64,000 nt of DNA from CBDFFW01 sp965246945 (lineage in GTDB: Bacteria; Pseudomonadota; Alphaproteobacteria; UBA11073): the NCBI GenBank assembly GCA_965246945.1, contig CBDFFW010000001.1:248001-312000 (forward strand), given 5' to 3'. The first letter of the stretch is position 1. Each line of letters begins with the position of its first letter. The position numbers and the translations under genes are program-made. This document shows positions 16,654 to 24,549 of the stretch, piece by piece. The notes under the pieces were generated by a model. It saw only the letters and a list, made by a program, of their open reading frames with translations. It did not search any database and was not told the origin of the DNA.

Positions 16654-17066
16654 ATGCAAGCAGCGCGGTTAGAAATATTTCGCCGTAATAAAAAGAAATT
16701 TGATGTGCTTGAACGAAAATTTTCGCTTTTAGAAGCCCAGATGGTATACTGTGTATATTATTCAGTGGATCTTTTAATATTATTGATCGCTATGATGAAA
16801 CTGCCAGTGCGACATTATTTATGGAGGCAGCCAAAAGGCAAACGAAAGAATTTGTCAATCTGCTTAAAAGCAGTGGATTTGTTTATGAAATGCTTGGTGG
16901 CACAGAAACGTACACTGTTGCACAGCCAACCACATGTTATTGGGAGGTGCAATTGACCATAGATCCAATGCAAGCAGGATTTTCTGAAAAGTTGACAACT
17001 TTAGTGGGAGGATTGAAGACACCTCAAATAGGCCAAATGTTCAGCGACAATTATAAGCTTGTTTAA
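16654..17066 (+). pseudogene. Disrupted small gene of unknown function
   Basis: The stretch between mnmA and asd (595 bp) has no intact gene that I can support. A frame from ATG 16654 reads as a charged helix (MQAARLEIFRRNKKKFDVLE and on to LEAQ). After about 16745 sensible coding seems to move to another frame. That frame reads SFNIIDRYDETASATLFMEA and goes on to a stop at 17066, ending MFSDNYKLV. This is consistent with one ancestral gene split by a frameshift near 16740-16765. The alternative is two unrelated short frames, or no gene. It is AT-rich compared with the flanking genes. Confidence 0.35.
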
Positions 17067-17135
17067 TCATTGAATCACCAACAGCAACGGTGACAAAAAC
17101 CTGTTCACTTTATATAGAACATGCCAACATAAGCC

Positions 17136-18161
17136 ATGGCAAAAAAGCAGTATAAAGTGGCAGTGGTGGGCGCAACTGGGAATGTCGGGCGCGAGATTTT
17201 GAGCATTTTGGCGGAGCGGGAATTTCCGGCGAGCGAAGTAGTGGCGCTGGCTTCCCGCGCTTCGCAAGGCCGCGAAATTTCATATGGCGAAGATAAAGTT
17301 TTAAAGGTGCAGGCGCTCGAAAATTACGATTTTGCGGGCACGCAGATTGTGCTGGCTTCGGCGGGTTCAGCCGTCAGTGAAAAAGATTTACCGCGTGCGG
17401 CGGCAGCCGGGGCAGTGGTGATTGATAACGCGTCATTTTACCGCATGGATGTGGCGGTGCCGTTGGTGGTGCCAGAGGTAAATGCGGCGGCGCTGCAAGA
17501 TTTTAAAAATAAAAACATCATTGCCAACCCGAATTGTGTGGTGGCGCAACTGGTGGTCGCGCTGAAACCGTTGCATAATGAAGCGGAAATTTTGCGCATC
17601 TGCCTGTCCACTTATCAATCGGTCAGTGGCGCAGGCAAGGATGCAATGGATGAATTGTTCCGGCAGACGCGCGCCATTTATGTGAACGATCCGGTCAGCA
17701 TGGATAAGTTTCCCAAACAGATCGCCTTCAACGTCATCCCGCAGGTGGATAAGTTTTTGCCCGATGGCAGCACCGGGGAAGAGAAAAAAGTGGCTGATGA
17801 GATGCATAAAATTTTAAGCTCTGATATTAAAGTGGCGGCCACCTGTGTGCGTGTGCCGGTCTTTATCGGCCACAGCATTGCCGTGCAGATTGAATTCGCC
17901 GCGCCATTATCGGCCGATAAAGCCCGCGCGTTATTGAAAAAAGCGCCGGGCATTACGGTGGTTGATCATTACGAAACCAGTGGGTATATCACACCCGCTG
18001 AAATGGCGGGTGAAGACAGCGTTTATGTCAGCCGCATCCGCGAGGATAAGTCGATTGATAATGGGCTATTACTCTGGGTGGTCGGCGACAACCTGCGCAA
18101 AGGCGCGGCCCTGAATGCGGTGCAGATTGCAGAGAGTTTGATTGCCCAAAAATTGATTTAG
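17136..18161 (+). CDS. asd: Aspartate-semialdehyde dehydrogenase
   Basis: Asd reduces aspartyl phosphate to the semialdehyde, the branch point to lysine, diaminopimelate, threonine and methionine. The 341 aa include the NADP-binding loop VAVVGATGNVGREIL (residues 8-22), the catalytic Cys134 in IANPNCVVAQL, and HSIAVQIEFAAPLS in the C-terminal part. The start at 17136 has the weakly purine-rich stretch ACATAAGCC ahead. It stands 58 bp before trxB on the same strand. Confidence 0.96.
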   Translation: MAKKQYKVAVVGATGNVGREILSILAEREFPASEVVALASRASQGREISYGEDKVLKVQALENYDFAGTQIVLASAGSAVSEKDLPRAAAAGAVVIDNASFYRMDVAVPLVVPEVNAAALQDFKNKNIIANPNCVVAQLVVALKPLHNEAEILRICLSTYQSVSGAGKDAMDELFRQTRAIYVNDPVSMDKFPKQIAFNVIPQVDKFLPDGSTGEEKKVADEMHKILSSDIKVAATCVRVPVFIGHSIAVQIEFAAPLSADKARALLKKAPGITVVDHYETSGYITPAEMAGEDSVYVSRIREDKSIDNGLLLWVVGDNLRKGAALNAVQIAESLIAQKLI

Positions 18162-18219
18162 CATTTATTGTTCCTATTGAATTTATAGCGTTTAAACCCC
18201 ATTTGTTTTAAAAAAAATT

Positions 18220-19158
18220 ATGCATTCTCAAGTATTGATTATCGGCTCAGGCCCGGCCGGGTATACAGCGGCGATTTACGGGGCGCGGGCGAATTTAAGT
18301 GTGAATGTGGTGGCGGGGTTGCAGCCCGGCGGGCAGCTGACGATTACGACAGAAGTGGAAAATTTCCCCGGCTTTGCCGATCCCATTCAAGGCCCGTGGC
18401 TGATGGAACAGATGCAGGCGCAGGCCAAACATGTCGGCGCTAATATTATCAGCGATCTGATTATGGATATTGATTTGACGCAGCGCCCATTTACGGCGCG
18501 GGGCGATGGCGGGCAGGTTTATACAGCCGATAGTGTAATTATTTGCACAGGTGCTCAGGCACGCTGGCTGGGCCTGCCATCGGAAAGTTATTATCAAGGG
18601 TTTGGCGTTTCGGCTTGTGCAACTTGCGACGGGTTTTTCTATCGCGGCAAGCCGGTTGCGGTGATTGGCGGCGGTAATAGCGCGGTGGAAGAAGCGTTGT
18701 TTCTGACCAACTTTGCAAGTGAGGTGACGTTGATCCACCGGCGCAATAGTTTGCGCGCTGAACGCATTACCCAAGAAAAATTATTCAAACACCCTAAAGT
18801 CAAAGTGATTTGGGACCATGCGGTGGATGAAGTGCTGGGCACTGAAGCACCGAAAGGCGTAACCGGTTTGCGGATTAAAAATGTAAACACCGGCGTGGCA
18901 CAGGAATTAACGGTGGATGGTGTATTCATCGCCATTGGCCATGATCCCGCCACCAAATTATTTAAAGGCAAAGTGGGGATGGACGCGGAAGGGTATATCG
19001 TTACCAAACCGGATAGCACACAAACGGATACCCCAGGTGTCTTTGCGGCGGGCGATGTGAAAGACAAGGTGTATCGCCAGGCCATCACTGCCGCTGGCAT
19101 GGGGTGCATGGCGGCACTTGAAGCGGATAAATATTTGATGGGCTTACCTAATCATTAA
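18220..19158 (+). CDS. trxB: Thioredoxin-disulfide reductase
   Basis: TrxB uses NADPH to reduce thioredoxin in the cytoplasm. The 312 aa have the FAD-binding GSGPAGYTAAIYGARA at residues 10-25. The redox CATC motif (Cys133, Cys136) is followed by DGFFYRG, and VIGGGNSAVEEA is the NADPH loop. GVFAAGDVKDKVYRQAITAAG is the second FAD motif. The family length and all motifs are intact. It may supply reducing power to the thioredoxin-dependent MsrB/DipZ pair further along, but this is inference. Confidence 0.97.
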   Translation: MHSQVLIIGSGPAGYTAAIYGARANLSVNVVAGLQPGGQLTITTEVENFPGFADPIQGPWLMEQMQAQAKHVGANIISDLIMDIDLTQRPFTARGDGGQVYTADSVIICTGAQARWLGLPSESYYQGFGVSACATCDGFFYRGKPVAVIGGGNSAVEEALFLTNFASEVTLIHRRNSLRAERITQEKLFKHPKVKVIWDHAVDEVLGTEAPKGVTGLRIKNVNTGVAQELTVDGVFIAIGHDPATKLFKGKVGMDAEGYIVTKPDSTQTDTPGVFAAGDVKDKVYRQAITAAGMGCMAALEADKYLMGLPNH

Positions 19159-19214
19159 TGTTGCAACTATTGCGTTAAGCAATTGACTATAATTTACTGC
19201 TATTGTAGTAGATT

Positions 19215-20312
19215 ATGAGTATTAAAGACCTATGGAATAATTTAACATTAAAGCATCCACTAACTGCCGGAACTGTTGGTGACCCTTATGAATTAAGCCT
19301 GCAAAAAATTATGCGCCGTTTTGAAGATGCTGATCAGAATATAAATACTTATTACGAATTTATTTATGCAATTAGTAAAACTTTAGATCCCAATAAAACG
19401 CTATCTTTGCCATTAGGTAATCATCTCCATAATCTGACAACCCAAGCGCTGATTATAAGGTTAAAAATGGAAGAACGAGATTTTTATAATCGAGAAATTG
19501 ATTATTCTAATCGTTTAGAGGATGAGTTACCTCCGGTAAGTAATGAAGAAGCGCACCACATCTGGAGAGCTCTTATATATGCGACAGCAAATGCAATAGA
19601 GCCAATCGCAACTGACTTACAATATCATCAAAATTTGTTGGCGCTTTATCGAAGCGATGAACACCGGATGCTTTGTGCATTTGTTCAAAAAAATACAGTT
19701 GCCTTAAAGGCACAATTATTGAATTGCATTAATTTGCCAGTTTTTAAAAATTTTACGGAAAAAATAAAGCAAGCTGGCGAATTAACAATGTTGCAATTGC
19801 GGGTTACCGATTTGTCACCTGAGATATTGATGGAAGCTGAACCGATTAAAGTAGGTGGTTATATTAATTTAGGTAAAAGAAATAAAATTCCGTGGCATAA
19901 TTATAGACAATTATTGGTGATCATCATGCATGAAGCAACACATGTTGTTTCGCATGCTAAAGATGAGCAAAGCTACAAAAACTCTAATTTATTAGAAGAT
20001 ATATGTAAGGCAGGCGGGGGGAAAATACATCAGCTTTATTATGCAGTTTGTGCTGCAGAAAGAGCAGCGCGAAGTGGACACCAATTTTGGCAGCTTCTTC
20101 AACAAGGAAAAATTAATTCCGAGCAGGATATAAAAGATTATTTAGGGCAAAACATAACAAGAAGGGGTTTGCCTATATTGGGATTTGCTAAAATATGGGG
20201 TGCTGCCGAGCAACAAGAACAAATAGAACTATTAGCCTTTCTCTTTCCGGATCTTAAGCCAGCAGAAGCAAATCCAGCAACAGCTTTGCCAACTTGCATC
20301 GTCCTGAAATAG
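19215..20312 (+). CDS. Orphan protein with HEATH (HExxH) motif
   Basis: This 365-aa soluble protein was not recognised. It is mostly helical and contains LLVIIMHEATHVVSHAKDEQ around residues 233-252. HEATH at 239-243 is an HExxH zinc-protease signature inside a hydrophobic helix, as in true metallopeptidases. A possible third ligand is His246 or Glu261 (LLEDICKAG). There is no signal peptide. It is much more AT-rich than trxB before it, and it is a single gene. A zinc peptidase is plausible. A toxin or type IV secreted effector is a further guess, based on its composition and the DotA-like genes in the window. Confidence 0.6.
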   Translation: MSIKDLWNNLTLKHPLTAGTVGDPYELSLQKIMRRFEDADQNINTYYEFIYAISKTLDPNKTLSLPLGNHLHNLTTQALIIRLKMEERDFYNREIDYSNRLEDELPPVSNEEAHHIWRALIYATANAIEPIATDLQYHQNLLALYRSDEHRMLCAFVQKNTVALKAQLLNCINLPVFKNFTEKIKQAGELTMLQLRVTDLSPEILMEAEPIKVGGYINLGKRNKIPWHNYRQLLVIIMHEATHVVSHAKDEQSYKNSNLLEDICKAGGGKIHQLYYAVCAAERAARSGHQFWQLLQQGKINSEQDIKDYLGQNITRRGLPILGFAKIWGAAEQQEQIELLAFLFPDLKPAEANPATALPTCIVLK

Positions 20313-20313
20313 T

Positions 20314-20874
20314 TTAATGAATCGCGGGCAGAAGTGCTTTGAATTCATCGGTTAGCGATTTGCTGGGCATTTGCTGGAGATCGGCCAGGACTTCGCGCCG
20401 TTGCATTTTGGGCAGATAGCTGATGACTTTCTTGGCGGCCATGGCAGCGGCTTCGCGTGCTTCGTGGGAACGGAAGGCGCTTGGATTACAGCGGTTGGCA
20501 ATAATATGCTCCAACCGTTTAGCCAGGCCGGTGGTATTGTGGCTGGCTTTAATCACTGCTTTCACCAAACCTAAGAATTTTGGTTGTTCATCGACCGCAT
20601 ACCCCACCGGATGACTAACATGTTTGCAGGCCATCTCAGCCCGTTCATGCACAGTATGGGTCAGCGCGACTTCCAAGCAACTGCGTTCATGTCCTTCGAT
20701 AATGCCAGGATTAAGGTTTACGCCCGCCAAAACAGCGCTCCATAATTGCTGGTAGTAAGTGCTGGGCAAATGGCCGTAATGCAGCACTTGCAAGGCTTCC
20801 TGTAGTTTAACGCCGGTCGTAATCGCGGGAGTGTGTCCGGCTAAAACTTCGTCTTTCATCATTCCATGCAGCAT
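20314..20874 (-). CDS. Hypothetical protein, 186 aa
   Basis: No family was recognised. The protein is helical, hydrophilic and histidine-rich (HGMMKDEVLAGHT, HTVHERAEMACKHVSHPVG), with a basic C-terminal third (MAAKKVISYLPKMQRREVLADL). It has no signal peptide or membrane segment. It is convergent with the HEATH-motif gene, with only 1 bp between their stops. Codon use resembles the core genes more than the AT-rich neighbour does. Function is unknown. Confidence 0.6.
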   Translation of the reverse strand: MLHGMMKDEVLAGHTPAITTGVKLQEALQVLHYGHLPSTYYQQLWSAVLAGVNLNPGIIEGHERSCLEVALTHTVHERAEMACKHVSHPVGYAVDEQPKFLGLVKAVIKASHNTTGLAKRLEHIIANRCNPSAFRSHEAREAAAMAAKKVISYLPKMQRREVLADLQQMPSKSLTDEFKALLPAIH

Positions 20875-21016
20875 GCGTTGGCTCCCTTGACCTAACAGTG
20901 TAGCGCAGAAAGATGAACAAATTTTTAACCTGTTTCTGATGCGGCACCGCAGATCGCCAACCGTCCACTGATATGCAGCGGCCTATATCGCCCTTCTCAC
21001 CACAAGGAGAACAAAA

Positions 21017-21202
21017 ATGACCAAAGACAATTCTACCGATCAAACTATTAAAAACTATAGTCACAATTATAACCAGCGGGGCGGCATGCAAAATGAAAGC
21101 GGCAGTGGGCTGGGCAGTAAACACAGCCAGGATAAAGCGGTGGATAACAGTAGTACCAATAGCAAGGCATTTGCCCCACGTAATGGCAACCAGAATGGAT
21201 AA
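21017..21202 (+). CDS. Small Asn/Ser/Gln-rich protein, 61 aa
   Basis: A good ribosome-binding site (AAGGAGAACAAAA before the ATG) starts a 61-aa very hydrophilic protein: MTKDNSTDQTIKNYSHNYNQ, then GGMQNESGSG and more. It has no hydrophobic core and is probably disordered. It is the first of five or so similarly small, charged or polar genes between 21.0 and 22.3 kb. The composition resembles bacterial stress-type small hydrophilins, but no family was recognised. Confidence 0.6.
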   Translation: MTKDNSTDQTIKNYSHNYNQRGGMQNESGSGLGSKHSQDKAVDNSSTNSKAFAPRNGNQNG

Positions 21203-21233
21203 AACCCTACACCCGCATAAAGGAGAATTTTTG

Positions 21234-21356
21234 ATGACCGATAAAACAAATCCATTGCGCAATCCGGATTCGCAAACCAAAGACCGCACCAAATCAAAAA
21301 CCGGCCAAGCGCCTGGGCAAAGCCAAAACCCCAATGGAAGCCCAGCAAAGGATTAA
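21234..21356 (+). CDS. Small hydrophilic protein, 40 aa
   Basis: AAAGGAGAATTTTTG precedes the ATG, a strong ribosome-binding site. The product starts MTDKTNPLRNPDSQTKDRTK and ends NGSPAKD. It is basic, Pro/Gln/Lys-rich and probably disordered. It lies 31 bp after the previous small gene, so the two are probably one transcript ending at the hairpin at 21465-21505. Confidence 0.6.
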   Translation: MTDKTNPLRNPDSQTKDRTKSKTGQAPGQSQNPNGSPAKD

Positions 21357-21464
21357 GATTATGACCCAGAACACCGGCAATCTTAATTAACCATTTTCTT
21401 ATAAAGACGGAAGCTTTCTCTACCGGTTTCTTGAACTGTTAAAATCTATATTGAATTTATCACT

Positions 21465-21505
21465 GGCTAAGAGGTGTTGACTGCAACACTATTAGCCGGT
21501 TTTTT
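21465..21505 (+). terminator. Rho-independent terminator
   Basis: GGCTAA (21465-21470) pairs with TTAGCC (21492-21497), and inside it GTGTTG pairs with CAACAC around a 4-nt loop. Six or so T residues follow from 21500. It would end the transcript of the two small genes upstream. Confidence 0.7.
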
Positions 21506-21547
21506 GTCTTTAAGTTAAGACAGATCACCATCATCATGGAGCAAATA

Positions 21548-21682
21548 ATGACTTACAACAATCAGAACCAACAAAACCAGCAACAACCCAATCAACAAAA
21601 TCAGCCGCAGCAGCCACAACAGCCGCAGCGCAATCCACAACAACAAGAACAAAACGATCAACCAAATACACAGAATCGTTAA
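21548..21682 (+). CDS. Small Gln/Asn/Pro-rich protein, 44 aa
   Basis: GGAG seven bases ahead supports ATG 21548 rather than ATG 21536. The product begins MTYNNQNQQNQQQPNQQNQP and is more than half Gln and Asn with regular Pro. Such a composition is low-complexity and aggregation-prone or disordered. A strong terminator follows 14 bp after the stop, so it forms its own transcription unit. It is exactly as long (44 aa) as the next small gene when that one is read from GTG. Confidence 0.65.
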   Translation: MTYNNQNQQNQQQPNQQNQPQQPQQPQRNPQQQEQNDQPNTQNR

Positions 21683-21696
21683 TTATTGTAACGATG

Positions 21697-21733
21697 AAAA
21701 AAGGGGTTTGCTTAATCAGCAGCCCCTTTTTTT
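21697..21733 (+). terminator. Rho-independent terminator
   Basis: AAAAAAGGGG (21697-21706) pairs with CCCC plus seven T (21723-21733), giving a stem of at least 9 bp with a T-run, directly after the 44-aa Gln/Asn-rich gene. Confidence 0.75.
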
Positions 21734-21837
21734 GTGTCTGCGATAAAGCGTGTATTTTCTTGATAGTTAAACTTCTATATTTGAAAGGTATCCCATGTTT
21801 TATTCGATACGTTAATTTCAATTTTAGTAGCACAGTC

Positions 21838-21972
21838 GTGCAAAACTCAGCTCAAAATAATAAGCCAGCACCAAATAACAATCCAGGCGGCAAACCCGCT
21901 GATCAAGATCCACAAGCAGTAAAACCTGCTGATGCCAACAAAGACGCAGCGAAAACTGCACAAAGCAAATAG
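21838..21972 (+). CDS. Small Asn/Pro/Ala/Lys-rich protein, 44 aa
   Basis: From GTG 21838 the product reads VQNSAQNNKPAPNNNPGGKP and ends with an alternating Ala/Lys/Asp tail, DANKDAAKTAQSK. An ATG much further upstream (21694) would add a Cys-rich, hydrophobic stretch that overlaps the preceding terminator, so the short form is preferred. It has its own terminator right after, like its neighbours. Low-complexity, probably disordered; no family recognised. Confidence 0.5.
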   Translation: MQNSAQNNKPAPNNNPGGKPADQDPQAVKPADANKDAAKTAQSK

Positions 21973-21990
21973 TCTTTAACTATTTTGAAT

Positions 21991-22020
21991 AAGGGCATGC
22001 TAGTTTTGGCATGCCTTTTT
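21991..22020 (+). terminator. Rho-independent terminator
   Basis: GGCATGC (21994-22000) pairs with GCATGCC (22009-22015) over an 8-nt loop, followed by TTTTTT. It lies 19 bp after the small gene ending at 21972. Confidence 0.75.
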
Positions 22021-22083
22021 TATATCTTATAAGTTTAATAATTAAGGGCGGCATTCCTGTTATGCTGAGCACAAAGAAAAATC

Positions 22084-22263
22084 ATGCAGCCCGTTTTTTT
22101 TACCATTGCTAAAAAAGAAATCAATCCTGAGCAAAAACGCCAGGTTGAGCAAGATCAGCACGCTAAACAAACAGCCGCCAAACCAATCACCAAACCCCGT
22201 AAAATTAGTGATCAAAATTTAGGTACCAGCCGCGGTTCCCATGCCGATTTTGAAGAAAATTAA
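22084..22263 (+). CDS. Small basic protein, 59 aa
   Basis: The ATG at 22084 opens MQPVFFTIAKKEINPEQKRQ, followed by a Lys/Gln-rich centre (AAKPITKPRK) and an acidic end (HADFEEN). It is soluble, with no recognised family. No strong ribosome-binding site is evident. It is placed here because it continues the run of small hydrophilic frames. It is convergent with the VOC gene, 20 bp away. Confidence 0.5.
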   Translation: MQPVFFTIAKKEINPEQKRQVEQDQHAKQTAAKPITKPRKISDQNLGTSRGSHADFEEN

Positions 22264-22283
22264 AGCAGTAGAATAATAACTTC

Positions 22284-22763
22284 TTAAAGCGCTAATAACG
22301 CTGGTAAATCCAAATGGCGGCTGAACATCGCCAAATCACCAATTGCATCGCGCGGCCATTGTTCAGTGGGGCGATCCCAATACAGTTCTACGCCGTTTTG
22401 ATCTGGGTCGCGCAAATATAATGCTTCGCTCACCCCATGATCGGCGGCCCCGTCTAATTCAATACCAGCGGTTTGCACGCGGCGCAGGGCATCAGCCAGC
22501 GCCGCGCGAGTGGGGTATAAAATCGCCGTGTGATATAAACCTGTGCTGCCAGGCGGGGGCGGGCTGCCGCCCAAACTTTCCCAAGTATTAAGGCCGATAT
22601 GATGGTGATAACCGCCTGCGGAAATAAAGGCGGCTTGGGTGCCAAAGCGTTGCATCAATTCGAAACCTAATACCCCGCAATAAAAACTTAAGGCGCGGTC
22701 CAGATCGGCGACCTTTAAATGTACATGGCCAATACGGGTGCCGGCAGCAATCGGGTTAGACAT
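22284..22763 (-). CDS. VOC family protein, CatE-like dioxygenase
   Basis: This 159-aa VOC protein begins with RIGHVHLKVADLDRALSFYCGVLGFEL. It contains HHHIGLNTWESLGG and GLYHTAILYP, and ends DPDQNGVELYWDRPTEQWP. These features match the half-length catechol-2,3-dioxygenase-like (CatE/YfiE) group, with metal ligands expected at His in GHVHL, His in LYHTAI and Glu in GVELYW. The substrate is unknown. It is unrelated in detail to the other VOC gene at 2287. Confidence 0.85.
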   Translation of the reverse strand: MSNPIAAGTRIGHVHLKVADLDRALSFYCGVLGFELMQRFGTQAAFISAGGYHHHIGLNTWESLGGSPPPPGSTGLYHTAILYPTRAALADALRRVQTAGIELDGAADHGVSEALYLRDPDQNGVELYWDRPTEQWPRDAIGDLAMFSRHLDLPALLAL

Positions 22764-22806
22764 AAATTTATATAAGCTCGTTAAAGTATACTTTCAATAG
22801 TGCCGC

Positions 22807-22909
22807 CGTCACTCCCGTGTATTCGGAAGTCTAGAAACAAATAAATAATATGCGAGGTAGAGCCTCACGCTTTGTATGTCACTAGATCCCCGCCTGCGCG
22901 GGAATGACG
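22807..22909. repeat. Intergenic palindromic repeat
   Basis: CGTCACTCCCG (22807-22817) pairs with CGGGAATGACG (22899-22909), 10 of 11 bases. The arms extend imperfectly to about 28 bp each, including CTAGA on the left and CTAGATCCCCGCC on the right. The layout (GTCAY at the ends, GATCCCC inside) is shared with the repeat in glgB at 56176-56262. Confidence 0.65.
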
Positions 22910-22917
22910 TAAAAAAA

Positions 22918-23268
22918 TTAGAATTGCACGAATTTTAGCGTCAACGTGGGAATGCTCAACTGGCTGCGCATCGCCGCAGTGATTTGCGGGGATTGCATTT
23001 GCACCAGCGGCGCAAACCCGCTTTGCACGGCCAAAGTTACGCTCGGCGGCAAGGCGCCGCGGCCCGCCTGCCATTTCGCTGGATAGCAATAGGGGGCAAG
23101 TTCATCGCCAATAATGCCTGGCCAGATACTAATGAGGGTGGCGAGTTGCAATTGGCTATCGCCCAAAGCGCGTAACATCAACTGCGGCAAGCGTTCGGCG
23201 ATCCGCACCCCCTGATTGGCTTCTGTGCGTTTGCCAATATCCCTTGAATTACCCCGTTTTATGGCCAT
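22918..23268 (-). CDS. DUF721/DciA-family protein
   Basis: This protein of about 116 aa has the DUF721 pattern: a helical N-terminus, then LISIWPGIIGDELAPYCYPAKWQ, then SVTLAVQSGFAPLVQMQSPQI and a final hydrophobic strand TLTLKFVQF. In alphaproteobacteria DUF721 proteins are relatives of DciA, which loads the replicative helicase DnaB. MAIKRGNSRD at 23268 is the preferred start. It is divergent from carA with 53 bp between the starts, so a shared promoter region is likely. Confidence 0.75.
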   Translation of the reverse strand: MAIKRGNSRDIGKRTEANQGVRIAERLPQLMLRALGDSQLQLATLISIWPGIIGDELAPYCYPAKWQAGRGALPPSVTLAVQSGFAPLVQMQSPQITAAMRSQLSIPTLTLKFVQF

Positions 23269-23321
23269 GAATGCACGCAAGTTTTGCATTTCGCGCGGCA
23301 AGGCGCTACCAATTCATTTTA

Positions 23322-24476
23322 ATGCCCGCCATTAAAAATTTCCCCGCTCATCCCACCGCTGCCATTGTCTTTGCCGATGGACAGGTATTATGGGGCATTG
23401 GCTTTGGGGCCATGGGCCAAGCGGTCGGTGAATTATGTTTCAATACCGCGCTGACCGGTTATCAGGAAATACTGTCCGATCCGTCATATGCCGAACAGAT
23501 TATCACTTTTACTTTTCCGCATATCGGCAATGTGGGTGCCAATCCGGATGACCATGAAACGCATAAGCCGCTGGCTAAAGGCCTGGTGGTGCGAGAGGTG
23601 CCAACCGCACCCAGCAATTGGCGCGCAGTGCAAGATTTTAGCGCATGGTTGGCGCAGCACCATTTAATTGGGGTGGCGGGGGTGGATACCCGCACGCTGG
23701 TGGCGCATATCCGCCAATATGGTTCGCCGCAAGTGGTGATTGCGCATGCACCGGACGGCGTGTTTAATCTGCAGGAATTGCAGGCCATAGCCGGTGGCTG
23801 GGCTGGATTAAACGGGCTGGATTTGGCCAAGGATAGCTGCTGCGCCGAACCTTATTCCTGGAACGATACCACCTGGTCGCTCACCGATCCGCAGCTTAAA
23901 GCGGCGACCGGCGCACCGCATGTGGTGGCGATTGATTACGGAGCCAAACATAATATTTTGCGGCATTTGATCCGTAGCGGCGCCAAGGTAACGGTAGTGC
24001 CGGCCATGGCCAGTGCAGAAGAAATTCTGGCTTTAAAGCCGGATGGTGTTTTTTTATCCAATGGCCCGGGCGATCCGGCCGCCACTGCCGGTTATGCAGT
24101 GCCGACTATCCGTGCGCTCGTAAAAGCTGATTTGCCGATTTTTGGGATTTGTTTGGGACACCAATTACTGGCGCTCGCGCTGGGCGGGCAGACGCGCAAA
24201 ATGGCTTACGGCCATCGCGGGGCCAACCATCCGGTAAAAAATCTGCTGACGAATACGGTGGAAATCACCAGCCAAAATCACGGCTTTGAAGTGATTGCGG
24301 AAAGCTTGCCGCTGGAAGTGGAAACTACTCATCTTAGTCTATTCGATGGCACGCATGAAGGCATGCGGCTGAAGGGCAAACCGGTCTTTTCGGTCCAATA
24401 CCATCCGGAATCCTCTCCAGGGCCACATGACAGCCATTATTTGTTCGAGCAGTTTTTTAAATCGTTAAGCAGTTAA
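23322..24476 (+). CDS. carA: Carbamoyl-phosphate synthase small chain
   Basis: CarA hydrolyses glutamine and passes ammonia to CarB, for arginine and pyrimidine synthesis. From ATG 23322 it has 384 aa. An N-terminal part with GFGAMGQAVGELCFNTALTG is followed by a class I amidotransferase domain with nucleophile Cys277 in IFGICLGHQLLALALGG. The His/Glu pair is in VQYHPESSPGPHDS. The Met at 23271 would place the start inside the divergent gene, so 23322 is chosen. carB does not follow; an AT-rich orphan gene does. Confidence 0.96.
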   Translation: MPAIKNFPAHPTAAIVFADGQVLWGIGFGAMGQAVGELCFNTALTGYQEILSDPSYAEQIITFTFPHIGNVGANPDDHETHKPLAKGLVVREVPTAPSNWRAVQDFSAWLAQHHLIGVAGVDTRTLVAHIRQYGSPQVVIAHAPDGVFNLQELQAIAGGWAGLNGLDLAKDSCCAEPYSWNDTTWSLTDPQLKAATGAPHVVAIDYGAKHNILRHLIRSGAKVTVVPAMASAEEILALKPDGVFLSNGPGDPAATAGYAVPTIRALVKADLPIFGICLGHQLLALALGGQTRKMAYGHRGANHPVKNLLTNTVEITSQNHGFEVIAESLPLEVETTHLSLFDGTHEGMRLKGKPVFSVQYHPESSPGPHDSHYLFEQFFKSLSS

Positions 24477-24549
24477 AATATATACAATTTTACTTAATTT
24501 GTATCATGACGTAACCAAAGATTAATTTATAAATATATAAAATAGATTT

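Noticed and set aside
21694..21837. Cys-rich N-terminal extension of the 44-aa gene at 21838
   Set aside because: It starts on the terminator of the previous gene and reads as untranslated sequence; the GTG start gives a product like its neighbours.
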